From: Limonium bicolor
Lineage: Eukaryota; Streptophyta; Magnoliopsida; Caryophyllales; Plumbaginaceae
Reading direction: 5' to 3'
Length of the DNA: 64,000 nucleotides
NCBI GenBank assembly: GCA_023374045.1
Contig: CM041776.1
Location: 321,867,925 to 321,931,924 of the forward strand
Made by a program: the position numbers and the translations under genes. Below, one piece after another: positions 12,632 through 24,390 of the stretch. How positions within the stretch are numbered: the stretch's first letter is position 1; each line of letters begins with the position of its first letter. The notes under the pieces were generated by a model that was given only the letters and a program-made list of their open reading frames with translations, was not told the DNA's origin and did not search any database.

Positions 12632-12820
12632 ATGGATGAGAAAGCAGGTAGCAAGAAAATAATGTCACCTTGTGATGTTGAGGCTTTGCAAAAATGCCTG
12701 GAAGAGAACAAAGGAGACTATGTGAAGTGCCAAGCACAAATTGAAGCCTTCAAGTCCTCTTGTACTCTGAAGAAGCCCAACTCTTCTACAACATCAGTGA
12801 CAAGTGATAAAGGTGGTTGA
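12632..12820 (+). CDS. Small CHCH-domain (Cox19-like family) protein
   Basis: A 62-residue protein starting MDEKAGSKK. Four cysteines are at positions 14, 22, 33 and 44, giving C-x7-C and C-x10-C pairs in two short helices (PCDVEALQKC and KCQAQIEAFKSSC) separated by ENKGDY. CHCH proteins are imported into the mitochondrial intermembrane space through Mia40 and fold by two disulfides; many assist cytochrome oxidase assembly. The coding sequence is in one exon. A spliced 5'UTR is likely: transcript sequence near 11935-12089 with donor 'gag|gtgagtt', and acceptor 'catatag|gctcaggg' at 12618-12620, twelve bases before the ATG. Spacing differs from the usual twin C-x9-C, so the subfamily is uncertain. 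Confidence 0.82.
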   Translation: MDEKAGSKKIMSPCDVEALQKCLEENKGDYVKCQAQIEAFKSSCTLKKPNSSTTSVTSDKGG

Positions 12821-14078
12821 TGACAGCTATTTAAATAAACTCCATGTATGAGAAATATTTATTTTTTCTGATCTATTGTTGTGAAAAAGTGGTTTAACCA
12901 TGTATAATAAGCTTCGTTCTCTTCACTGATGTGTAATCATAATCAGGAAACGGTCTGTAATTTTCATCTTCTGTCTGGTTATTTGGATTGGGTTTGTTGT
13001 GATTCTCCGTGATCTCTTGAAGTGGCAACTATCACATCTTTCGTTCATGAATTTCTGCTTTGCCTTGACATGTAGCTGTTTCGTATATTAATGCTAAAAC
13101 TAAAGTCTATGATTGAAGAAGTTTCTGGCCAAAGAAATGACTTGCCAACTTTTGTGTTTCATGATGCTATTTGTTAAGATACATCCTATATCAGTCTACA
13201 CTGATATGAACTTCCTCTTAAATTGATGTGGTCAAAATTTGGAACCAATCATGCCTGCCAGCTGCTTTGAAGCTTTCTCAATATGGAACATAATTTTTAT
13301 TGTGACCTTTGCTAGCAACTTTCGTCTTATGATGGTCACCTCCTATACTCCTTATGCCACAGATTAAATGACCCACGAGCATTTTTTATTGCTGCACTGC
13401 TTGGGGAGCTGCCGTCCATACGCATCAAGCAAAACCGCTAACTTTCAAGCGCTTGGTCAGGAAAAAAGATGCGCTTGAAATGTCGCCAGTGTGAGTAGTG
13501 GTTCAAAACGTCAGTGAGGTTGAAGAAAATTGTAATCTGATGCCTTAAAACCCAGAAATTTCCCCTGATTCAGATTTTTGTTTTAGCAACTTGCGTTCTG
13601 CCTGAAGTGGCATGCTAACTAGCCACCATTATTACTTGGCGATGGATTTGGGTAATTCTTCGTGGTCTTATCTGTTTAAGAGATGCCTAGCTTATTCGTG
13701 TTTCAGTGTAGTTCGAGAACTAATTCTCACACTGCCGTCTGCACCACAGAAACACGAAGATTGATTGATTCGTGTATTTTCAAATACGGCATAATTTTTT
13801 ATCAAATCTCTTTAATCAGTCTGTATATAGTCGAGCTACCACTTAACGCTAACTGGGGGTGTAGGAGATCTCATATCAATGAATTTTATTAGTGGCCATA
13901 GCAACACATATCGACAAGGCAATGGCTTTACAATCACCTATCTAATTTGTTCAAAGAAAGTTATCTTTAAACACGAAAGGAAAACGAGACCCAGAAAAAA
14001 GAATTCCACCTGCAAGCTTGCACCTACACGCCTAATAACCAACATAGAGCATCATCATAATCCCCAAAGAATTTCATA
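12821..14078. other. Intergenic between convergent CHCH and P4H genes
   Basis: This holds the 3'UTRs of two convergent genes. Overlapping ORFs around 13683-14115 have no domain similarity, and those near 14024-14115 lie antisense to the 3' end of the P4H gene. No transposon termini were recognised. Confidence 0.4.
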
Positions 14079-16469
14079 TCAGCAAACCTTGCAGCTCTTC
14101 CTACACGTACCATAGTAGTCAGGAGAACCAACCATGAAAACCGGATTTCTTTCACACTCCCCCTTAGCCGCCCACTGGGGGCAGCTATCAATCTGATCAG
14201 TACAGTCCCCGTCATCTTCAAGACTGAACCAAACCTCTTCCTTATCAGACACAACTGCAGGCTGCAAATGGAAGAACTTGATGGCACACCACATTTCCCC
14301 ATCCACAACGGGCCGTCTCTCATGTACTGCATAAGCATCAATGGATGAATTCACGTGCACGTTGAAGAACAAGACTGCATTCCCCTTGGTGGGTCTAAGC
14401 CAACTCTGTCTTTCGGACTTCAATTCATTCTTCCTGAGCTGAGATAAAAAGACACAACAGATCAATGATCAGAATGATTTTCTAGAAAACAAAAATGGTT
14501 TGCTTTGCTTTGTTTCTCACCTTAGAGTTGGGGAAGAAGATATCTCCACCTTGAGACACATTCGACAGGTAGAGTAAGATTGTTGCCATCAAAGGCTGAC
14601 TTGATGCAGGAAAAGATGTATTTGGTGTGTAATGGTACTTTTCTGCGGCGCCTTCTGAAGCGAAATGCATCACCTGTAGGGGCTTGCTATTTTCTAAGAA
14701 TAATAGCAAATATGAGTAAGATCCAGTGCCTAATAATGGTGTTAAGAGTTGGATTTCAGCAGACGTACCGAGGGGTAGAATAGACCAAGCTGCAATCCTT
14801 TCCTCTATTGCAAGAACAACTTCATCCTATATGGGACAAAACAGACACATGAGATGATGAACCTTTGTCTAGGACTAAAATTCACTTGTAATCAGAATGC
14901 ATTCCATCCAAACCTCCATGTTGATTCAGAAAAACAATCAAGTTCTTATTTAGCTAGTTTCTTGAACGACTAAAGATGATAAAGTAACAGATAGGCACAT
15001 GATCCAAAACAAATACGTCGCCTGAAATACTGCAGAAGATGAGCACAACATTGATGCCTCTAATAATCAAAGCCAAGAAGAAACAAAAGCATGTATTGGG
15101 GACCAGTAAATATTTCATAACCTCCTTTGCAGCAACCATTTACCTTCACATCAATTGTTCCCGTCTTGTTTGAAGAATCAGCGTTTTCCTTGGTTTTCAA
15201 ACCCTAGAATGGAACAAGTATTGTTGGATGTTAATTTACTCAATAGCAGATCTTTATATAGTGATGCTATGACAAGGTCTCTGGAATACAGCAGACCAAA
15301 ATGAAGTCCCTCATCAAGATCCCTCTTTTCGACTTACTAATCTGGTACAGAATACCAGTAAGAATTACCAAAGATATAAGATAGTCACACTCTTCATCTG
15401 AAATCAGCCCTCTGTAAACGAAGACCCTGTTCAAATATTCCCGAAATAAGACAAAAACATGTAATTTATATCATCAAGAAAAGCAATTGAATCTTCAAGA
15501 TTTCAAGTACAATTAAAAAAAGCTCCTTCAGTTTCATGCCATAAAGAGTGAAATATCAGCTCAAGTTAGCCAAATCTTTGTAAATATGATGTCAAATAGA
15601 CCACAAAATGCTGAGGCAAAGAAGATTTCCTGGCATCTATCTCCACACTGATACTAAAGGGTTTTGTGATGCAAAATATTAATGAGTAATTAATGTATCT
15701 GTTTTCAAGTACCTGACCTTGGTTGCCAAGATATTGAGACACCCTTGATGGGTCTACTCTTTTAGACCGTAGTGAGTGAACCTTTAGTACTGAAGCTCTC
15801 AAGTTAGCTCGCTTGCCTCTCAGCTCCTTTCGCGTACTAGAACAAGAGTGAAGAAGAGAGTTTAGGCTAATGCATTTTTATCTCCTGGGATAACTAATCA
15901 CATCAGGCTGATAAGAGAGGAAACCAAAAACCATCAGCGACTCTGTAATCAAGTTAAATTATCAAGCTATCACTTCAGCTAGGTAACCAAGTTCCTTAAT
16001 TTGTTTTCACCTCAAGGATGACCTAGATGCTAGTGTAATATTTGAAGCCACTGAGAGATCTGTTCACATATATTCAGCTATTCAAGAGTTGTGTGACGTG
16101 TTTCATCGCTATTTTCCGTTACCCTCGTCGGTAAACCATTATCTCTCCATAAAAAGATATGGCTTCAGACTTTATCACATCACACTAAACCGAATCCCAG
16201 AAAATAAATTGAAATTGCACAATATTAGAGAGAGAAAGACGATAGATAAATGCAACTTTTTAATTTGATGTCGTCGTATCAGGATGCGCAATCACACAAA
16301 ATTAACTCCTGATTGAGTTTACATTGCGGATTTGAATCATTTGATATACCTAAACACTAGATAAACCTGAAATAGAAAGATGAACAATAATCGGTCACCT
16401 TTCCGCTGTAGTGACAGAGGTGAAGGAAAAGATGTACATCAAAAGAACAACCCATAAGAGGGACGCCAT
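14079..16469 (-). CDS. Prolyl 4-hydroxylase-like protein with C-terminal ShKT domain (one frameshift)
   Basis: Seven minus-strand exons: 16399-16469, 15718-15836, 15369-15426, 15144-15203, 14769-14826, 14521-14693 and 14079-14438, about 299 residues if the frameshift is discounted. The N-terminus MASLLWVVLLMYIFSF is a signal peptide or membrane anchor. The body matches plant P4Hs: YRGLISDEECDYLI, EERIAAW, NSKPLQVMHF, LYLSNVSQGG, then HERRP..GEMWCAIKFFH with the distal His and the 2-oxoglutarate-binding Lys. The tail is a six-Cys ShKT domain (C..CPQWAAKGEC..N...M....YYGTCRKSC..C). The first metal pair (HxD, normally H-Y-D-Y) reads K-Y-H-Y, so catalysis is doubtful. Exon 2 lacks one base near 15733, in an AA run just after VSQ, which shifts the frame; the downstream exons are clean. 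The normal role of the family is hydroxylating proline in cell-wall proteins in ER/Golgi. Confidence 0.88.
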
Positions 16470-18360
16470 CTGCCGAGGCTTGAACTTTCACCTCGAGAGA
16501 GGAAGAAATAGACAAAAGAAAGAGAGCTCTATCACGGTTAGTGCCTAGCGGAGAAAGAGCTCGGAGCAGTCTCAGTGTTGGAGCTCCTAGCAGTCCGATT
16601 GTATTCATGGCATGGCATAGACCAATGTGATGTCATCATGTCATTTTATTTGTTATACAGAAAAAAATTACTTAATTTGAAGCTCCATGTCATGGGTAAG
16701 AAGACAAGGAACTTATTTTTTTAATAAAGTAAAAAAAATTATTATGAGTTCACCTACCAACCCATATTTTCTTATACTACTCAAGCAATTTACTCCTAAC
16801 AAAGATGGAAAAAACTCCACCTTCTCCACGTTAAGGATTTAACCTAATCAAAATTCATTAATTTCTAGCATATAAACTTTTCGTTTGAATACCACCCATT
16901 TCTCAATTAATGTTTGTTTTATCATTATCTTTTTAGAATTATTGAAGATAACATTAAATTTTACTAAATTTATCATATATCATTTGTCTTATATTATATT
17001 AATTCCACCGTCAAAACCCATATAAAAAGTCTAAATTATCCTCATATTGTGTAGATATATGTTTTATAAGTCAAGTTGTTAATTAATACTATTAGGGTAT
17101 TTTAACTTTTGATAGGAATTTTAATCATGGAATTAATAGAATATAAGATGGGTGGTATTAAAATGAATTAAAACTCGATATTATCTGTATAATTTTAAAC
17201 AACATAATAATAAAATGTCGATTAAACAAGAACTCAAAGATGAAATTTCATAAATTCTTCTATTCAAGACATTGTAAAAAATTGTGTTAAAGTAATATCA
17301 TAAGATTATGTTACTTGATATTCTAGAAAAACTTGATGATTCGACAACAAGTACACTATTTGTGTTTGTATGAAACATTTACCTGTTCATATTTGGATAA
17401 TCTTTCTTCTATTTAGCTATTTTCTGTTAACCTAAACTTAAACAACTATCTAGCTAGTTGTTTTCTCACTTTCTCTAAATCTACTGAAATCTTTTAGTCT
17501 TTACTCGGTATATTCTTGATCTTCATTTCAAAACTCTCTTAATGTTCACAGTTTTGAAATTGGCTAAGCTCATACTTTCCTCTAGATTTTAGCATTGTAA
17601 TCAAACTTGGTAGCTTCAAACAAATCTAGTAGCATATGAAGCTAGGAAGGCCAAGATCAAGCAGTTTCTCACATAGTGGAAACTTTTCAAGATTATCCGA
17701 GCTGACAACCTAGAATTTCCTCGAGTCCTTGTCAGATGCCTTCGATATCAGGCTTTATGCCATTCGAGAAGCTAAGGATTTGATTAAGATCATTATCGAG
17801 ATATGATCAGCTTACTCATTGTGGTTAAGATTTATCTCTAACAACAAAACACAGAGACGTCAAAAAAGTTATGAACAGAAGGGAAGGTTAAAGAGAAGTT
17901 TTTATATGCTCGTGTGGTAAAAAAAGTCATCGGCCTTCTAAAACTTTTGAAAATTTATTAAATATTTTTTTATAAATATTTAAACAAATATAAAATAATA
18001 TAATATTTTAAACCTATGAGAAAATTCTGGACTGCTTTTGGCACACCGATGATAAGTCAACGGACTTTGATAAAGAGGATGACTAGAATATATATGTTAA
18101 AATATTAAAAGTGTTTTGTTTGATTGGTTGAAATCTCTTGCATGTATGTTTAAGGTAAGCTGGAACTGCATTATTTTGGCAGTTTCTATTTATATTATTT
18201 TACAATCTATTTTTTGACAGTTTCTAATATGGATCATCGAAATAGAGCCAAGAAAATAACACAACTTCAACAGTTTTTATTAGGAGCGGCTATAATAGGA
18301 GGTTGTTTTTTTAGAAGCACGTTTTTAGTTGGAACCGCTGATCTATGAGTGCCACAATAA
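16470..18360. other. P4H promoter side and AT-rich intergenic DNA
   Basis: The first ~150 bp (to about 16610) is probably the 5'UTR and proximal promoter of the P4H gene. Beyond, AT-rich DNA shows no gene. A GC-richer patch at 17630-17760 looks like a small TE scrap but has no diagnostic motif. Confidence 0.4.
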
Positions 18361-18361
18361 A

Positions 18362-18379
18362 CCTTTTTTTGTAGTAGTG
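18362..18379. mobile_element. Isolated CACTA (En/Spm-type) right terminus
   Basis: The sequence cctttttttgtagtagtg is the inverse of CACTACTACAAAAAAAGG, the canonical plant CACTA terminal repeat. The preceding ~90 bp contain 'agcggctat' and 'gaaccgctga', typical of subterminal inverted words. No matching left terminus was found upstream, so the element is truncated or its other end has decayed. Confidence 0.45.
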
Positions 18380-19380
18380 TGGGATTTTTTTATTTGTAGC
18401 ACCTCATCATACACTGATAACTTAAGTTCTCGCGTATGCTTATATCTGATATTTCTTATACCAACTCATGTGAATTCTTGAGAATAACCTACAATAAGCT
18501 AGAGCTAAGAGCACCATCAGAAAAGGGTAGAGAACCCATCAGATATAGATACTTTTTTATATACTATGATAATTTTTACTGTTGTGATAACTTGAAATCT
18601 ACCTTTTTATTTTGTTAAATGTGAAACTTCTACATTAAAAGAAGATTATGATAGAAAATCGTGAAGGTAACTTAGGGTTATCTCACCATTATCACATGGA
18701 GGGTAAGACCTCAGTGAATGGTAGTCCTTAATTATAAAAGGTTCACTAATGACCACAATAAGATTAACCAAAGATTAAAAGAGATTGTTGTGTCACTGAT
18801 AAGTCGAGCCATAAGAATTCTTTACTGCTTCCAAACTAACCACAACGCATCTGGAAAAAGTTGATTAAGGACATGTGATAAAAAAATCACTATTTTCCAA
18901 TCTTGCTATTTAAATAACCTGTTTTTTTATCTAAACTATTGACTTCATACCCTAAGTATATTATTAAAATGAAACAATTTTTACAATCAAATTCAATATA
19001 CTAAGATAATGTTTATTGATTATGTTTTTTTAAGTTTATATTTACACTATCATCCCTCAAGGTTCTCCTTGATCTCTTTTGCACACCTACTTTACGTTTT
19101 TATGAGATAATAAAGTTGCTTGAATTAATAGTCTATTATTCACGTATGATTGCATCCGTTTTTTTTTATATTTATACTTAAAATTGTACTACATTTTTAT
19201 ATATAATTCTATAATAGTTATATATATACACATAAGCCACATACACTTTTATTTGTCCGAATAGATTAAGAACGATCTAGTTTCTAGCATTGAAATGAAT
19301 ATTGTACTTTTTTCCGTTTTGTATTTTGTGAGATTAATCAAATAAAAGTATCAAAGGGTTATTTATTTTGCTGTATTAAT
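18380..19380. other. Intergenic AT-rich DNA
   Basis: No ORF with recognisable features and no clear repeat structure on either strand. Confidence 0.4.
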
Positions 19381-19875
19381 AGTGGTCTTGTGTACTGGTT
19401 CTAACTGGAACCGTCGAGATCGAATCGGTTGGGAACCGGAACCGACCAGAATCGGAATCGGCCAGAACCGGACCCATCCCCTAGTGAAGCGGGTTCGAAT
19501 CTCTTATGTGAGATTTGAGACCGAACCAGAATCGATCCGGAACCGAGATTATCTTGGAATTGACTGGAACTGGAACCGGCAATCATTTGGTATGAGGCTG
19601 AGTCCATGAAACCGGAACCGTTGGTCCCACTTGGAACCAGTTAAAACGACTGTTATCTCCCACATTCCCTTATGAAAATTAAAAAAAAAAAAAAACAAAT
19701 TTGGAACAATCTAGAATCAGAATTAGAACCGATAAGAACCGATAAAAACTGATTCCAAATCCGAATCCAAATCAAAACCGGAACTGTCCCGAAAACCAGT
19801 CTCAGCCGATTCTAAATTCTCTATTCGGGAAGCGGAACTGAAAGCAAACCGGACCAAATTCATGGCCACCATTAA
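19381..19875. repeat. Degenerate ACCGGAACCG-type low-complexity element
   Basis: Dense degenerate words such as ggaaccg, aaccggaac and agaaccg make both strands open by chance, giving overlapping ORFs at 19382-19609 (+) and 19401-19607 (-). The ends read 'taatagtggtc' (about 19377) and 'ggccaccatta' (19862-19872), a partial inverted match, so it may be a hAT-like MITE. No target duplication could be confirmed. Confidence 0.4.
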
Positions 19876-21102
19876 GTATCAAATCATAGCTTACATGTTT
19901 TTTCGAAAGATTTAAAAATTACGAATATATTTTTTTTATACAAGGAAAGTGAAAAAACAAATACACTTTATACATCATCATAGCGGCACTTTCGAAGATT
20001 TAAAATACGAATATATTTTTTTGTTATAAAAAAAGTGAAAAAAACTTTTATTAATGTAATGAAGATTAAAAAGGTCTAAATAGTAAAGTAAAAAATGACA
20101 AGGGATCTAAAACATCAACTAATCCTAAAATAACACTATTATTTTTTAAAAAGGGAGTGTATTTTTCTCTCTTGTTAATATTCAATAAAAAGAAATGTAA
20201 CAAATACTATATAAAAATGTACAATGAATGCATTAAATCCAAAATAAAAAAGTAAAAAAGATACAAAAAAGCATGAAATTTATGAAACTATGTATGCTTC
20301 GAAAACAGTTGGTGGAGCAGCAAACAGAGAAGAGTTAGGGTATAGACACTAACATTGCGAAATAAAAAAACCAAGTGTTAAAAATTACAGGTAATTTGAT
20401 AAGTCAACTCATTAATATGTCATTTCGTCCCGCCCTTTAACTTGTCCTGGCTGCAAACAATTTAATTTTGGTAAGTTAAGTTAGAAAAAGTAAGAGAGAA
20501 CAAGTTTAAAAAGATGACATATTAACTAGTTCCCATGAACTCGCAAAAGAATACCGCCTAAAACTTCAATACTTAAACGCATAATTCTGTTTTCTTCTTC
20601 TTTTAATTGACTTTAAGCATAATTCCGAAGTCTATTTCGGTGAACTAAGCAAAAGTGGAACGAAAAAAGCACAGGAAACAAAAGAAAAATCATATTCCTC
20701 TCATTTATATTAAACTACATTCCCACGCCATTAAACCGAGCCAAAACACTCATCAACGTCTGGGCTACACACACACACCCCCATTGTAAATTTCGGATAA
20801 TTCTCACAGACGATTTACTTCCACATCTTACAATGGTACACTTTCAAATGAAAGATCTTACAATGACAACATCATCACACAATCTGAGAGAAGCTACCCC
20901 AACCCTCGAAAGAATAATCGTCTCTAGCTAGCACCTCCATGATACAAAGATTTGAACACGAGTTGTGACGCGAACAATGAACAAAAATTTACAAAAACAC
21001 GAGCTAACTAATTAAAACAAATTGCACTACAACAGACTTACCAATACCAACCGCCAAGGCTGAACTGAAATATTCATCGTGTACAGATTACCAGCATTCC
21101 TA
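19876..21102. other. Intergenic, includes lipase 3'UTR
   Basis: AT-rich DNA without a gene. The last 300 bp or so are expected to be the 3'UTR of the minus-strand lipase gene. Confidence 0.4.
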
Positions 21103-24100
21103 TCATTTAATGTCAGATGGATGCGATTTTCCAGCCTCGTCCTTGTCAAGAAGGCGCTCCATCAACCCACCCCAACTCTCTTTCCAGTTTCTCTTTGATG
21201 CTTCTGTGTAGGATCTTTCTCCCATGCTCGAGCTGGTAGATTGGTTGTCGCTTTCTTCTTCGTCATCTTCGTAAGTGGGTTCAAAAGTTCCGTACTCAGG
21301 GGAGAGTAAGCGTGAGGTACAGAAAGCGTGACAGCCCTTTGCAAGGCGGCCTTGTATTCTTCACTGTGTTCTTGGCTAGAGTCTCTTGTCTCTCCATTTT
21401 CTGCTGAGCAGGAATTTGCAACACCTGATCTTTCTCCAGCATTACCTTATCATAGGATGTTTGTAGATTTGTGAATCAAGATAATGAAAGAGGAGGATCA
21501 TCCCCAGTCCCCACAAAAATTAGGCTCATAACATGAATCAGAACCTACAGATGCTTAACAGAATCAATTTACGTATAATGTCCTGTTCCGAGTTACTGAA
21601 TCACCAAGCCAGAATTGGGAAACTAGCGTCTAACTCAAAGAAGATAAGATACTAATTCTCACAGGTTCAACCTCAACCCAAAAACCATTGACCAAGACAA
21701 GTCTCACCTCTAGGGCTTTCTTAGCTTCCCTTTCTATCCAAATAATTGCATGATCAGAAGTGGCGTTACAAGAAAAGAACGACATGCTCAAATCTTCCAT
21801 CAACAGGCACTGCTGTCCTTACAACAGGTGGGTATCTTCCACATCTGCCAGGCAGATCAGGTAGTCAGAATAATAACATCACAAGATAATATTTTTGACG
21901 TCTCATCAGAGACCACAAACACAGAAGGCATCTTTCAAAAGGTCAGAGGGTAAAACAGCATGGATATTACTGCAAACCAGCTTCTTTAGGAATGCAAATG
22001 ATCATATTCCCTAAGACATCAATATTTTAATGGGAAAATTCACAATATACCCCTTTTCTTTCGTAATTCATAATATACCCCTGTTGGTTTTCGTAATTCA
22101 ACTTTAAACATGTTTAAATGTTGTCCAAAATTGATGAAACTTTACATGGATGATGCTAAAGTGTTATATTTTAGTCCAATATCAAATTAAGCTCACATGT
22201 GACCTGTGCGACCCAATAAAAATTGTGACATGTTCATTGGGTCCCCAATGTAACATATGAACTTAAAAAACTTCAAATTTGATATTCGATCAAAATATAA
22301 CACTTTAGCATCATCCATGTAAAGTTTCATCAATTTTGGACAACATTTAAGCATGTTTTAAGTTGAATTACGAAAACCAAATATGTATATTGTGAATTAA
22401 GAAAGAAAAAAAGGGATATATCATCATTAAGCAAGTATTAAGGATTTATAGAACTTTCAAGAACTGTAGCATGTTTTCTCATGAAAACTGTCTCTACCTG
22501 AACGGTTTCCTCTCCACAATGTGATAGAGACGGCCAGGTGCATACAACCTTCTAGGATCTTTAAGCATCTTTTCCTCGGGAATGAATGTATCCGTCATGC
22601 ATCTTAAGCAGAGCAAGCACGGCAAGCTGTCAAAAACAAATGAAAACACTCAGAAATTAATTGAACTGTATCAGCAAAGCTTCTTACATGGTTCCACACT
22701 AGATTGTTTCTGGGCATTTATCTTGATGGGATCAAGATATAGACACTTTTGCAATGATGATATAAATTATTTGAATAACGACAAATAGCCAAACTGTAGA
22801 CTTGCTCCACAGAGACCAATTGCATCCTCTAGCTCAAGAAATTGAAAAGTAAATCAATGTTTAACATTAAGTCAACAAGTGTAAGTATACCAGAAAAGAG
22901 ATTTGAAGATGTCTTCCAGAGGAGTAGCTGTCCTGGGTAAGAAGTCATCCTAGTAGTGTTTAAGAATCATGGTTAGAAAACAAATCTTCAGATTAGACAT
23001 ACTCAGAGAATGAACATGTATTGACAACTGACGACAATAAGACATAAACCAACCTTGGACATCCTCCTTCAAAGTTTATTACTACCAGTATGAAAAAGCC
23101 ACCCTTCATTTTATTTCAACGTGTGAACAACAGAAGCCATTAGCTGAAGTTGGAAATTACGGGTCATTTTAACAGGTCCCAAGGTCGACAAGTTAGTCGT
23201 CTGTAACTAAAGATTTGTTTTCCAACCACAAAATTCATGACTGATGAACACAGTTCTGGTAAAATCTTTCTTCTAGAAGCACAACTTTCGTTAGACATTT
23301 TCGAGATACGTGAAGAGAAAACTTGCTGTCACCAGAATTCAAATTGATTATGGCTCCCAACATGGACAGAATTCTAAGGTTATGATAAAGCAGGAACGAT
23401 TCTGATTATGTCTTCCAGAAAGCATGGAAGCGCTTAACCTGCAGAACTTAAGAATATTGTTTGCTGATCAGTAACTTTAAATGCACTTTCTCAATCAGTT
23501 CACATCCCCTGCTTCAGTGAGCAAATGCCTCACACCAAAAAGTTGCAAATGAAATAAGTCCTAAAAACACATGGAAAACCCAGTTGTTCACAAATTACAT
23601 GCCATAACCTATAAACTAGGTGCATCTGTTTCTTTTGGTTACCATTTAAAAGACCTTATAGGAGAACACTATAGCTAGAAAATTACCTGAAGAACAACAG
23701 AATTGATGACATCAGCATATCTCACTGCCAAAATTCAAGGACATGCATCTAGCAGGTGCAATAGCATAGCACCTTATTCTTTTCCTCTCAATATTTCCCA
23801 ATCTATCTCTATTTTGAACCGCCCACATAGTCAACAATGAAGCCACACCAGAACCCAGAGAGTGCCCAGTAAAAGTCATAGTATAAGTAGGATGCTTTTC
23901 CGCCAACTCCTTCAAAATTTGACATTCAGTGTCAAAAACTTGTTGGGCTGCCCTTAACAAGCCATTGTGAACATAACCACCATCACAATTTTCTGCCCCA
24001 ACTTGTTGTCTAATAAAACTGCATAATCACTCTCTTTTGCCATGTTTAGGCCTCTGACTGCAAGAACTATATCACTGTGTTCATGATCAATATACAGTAT

Positions 24101-24390
24101 GTACGGGGGTGCTCTCCCCTGGTATCTTCATAATTCCTTCTCATCAGCAAGCAGTCTATGTTGATTCCATAGCCACCAGGTGGTTCCCACTGCGGGTCCC
24201 TAAGATCATCTTCATAAACAGCAAGAATGTATCGACATAGCCTGGGGACTGGTTCAAATTCTTCAGCTGTAGCAACTCCCCAATTCTCACTATCATGCCC
24301 CCCGCTGTGAAGACATTTTTTCCATGCCCATCGAGCACAGCCCAGGCAGTACACACACTCGAGAAGGGGCACACCACAGAGGAGCGACAT
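21103..24390 (-). CDS. Class-3 lipase (plant mono/diacylglycerol lipase-type), six apparent frameshifts
   Basis: Five minus-strand exons: 23687-24390, 22891-22949, 22498-22626, 21708-21844 and 21103-21445, about 457 residues if frameshifts are discounted. The N-terminus MSLLCGVPLLECVYC is typical of this family. The catalytic core has GHSLGSGVAS (nucleophile elbow G-H-S-L-G) in the alpha/beta-hydrolase fold. A Cys-rich CLPCLLCLRC segment and an acidic Ser-rich tail follow. These proteins hydrolyse acylglycerols and have been annotated as calmodulin-binding heat-shock proteins. Single-base indels occur at 24105-24109 (C run), about 23994 (A run), 23730-23733 (extra T), 21773-21776 (extra T), about 21373 (G) and 21298-21301 (C run); coordinates are + strand, bases are coding strand. 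Allowing for them, every exon length fits its phase. Consensus error is therefore likelier than decay. Confidence 0.88.
22052..22427. mobile_element. Long-arm foldback MITE in a lipase intron
   Basis: A near-perfect inverted repeat with arms of roughly 150 bp lies between lipase exons 3 and 4. Left-arm words 'ggttttcgtaattcaac', 'atgttgtccaaaattgatg' and 'catggatgatgctaaag' recur in inverse on the right (about 22280-22400). The loop is about 60 bp, around 22200-22260. If transcribed with the intron it would form a long stable hairpin, a possible small-RNA source. Ends and target duplication are not sharply defined. Confidence 0.75.

Noticed and set aside
19382..19609. Paired sense/antisense ORFs
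   Set aside because: Both strands are open because of degenerate ACCGGAACC repeats; no protein family is recognisable.
21103..24390. Lipase gene as a true pseudogene
   Set aside because: All introns, phases and catalytic motifs are intact and all disruptions are single-base changes in short runs, so I keep it as a gene with probable sequence errors.
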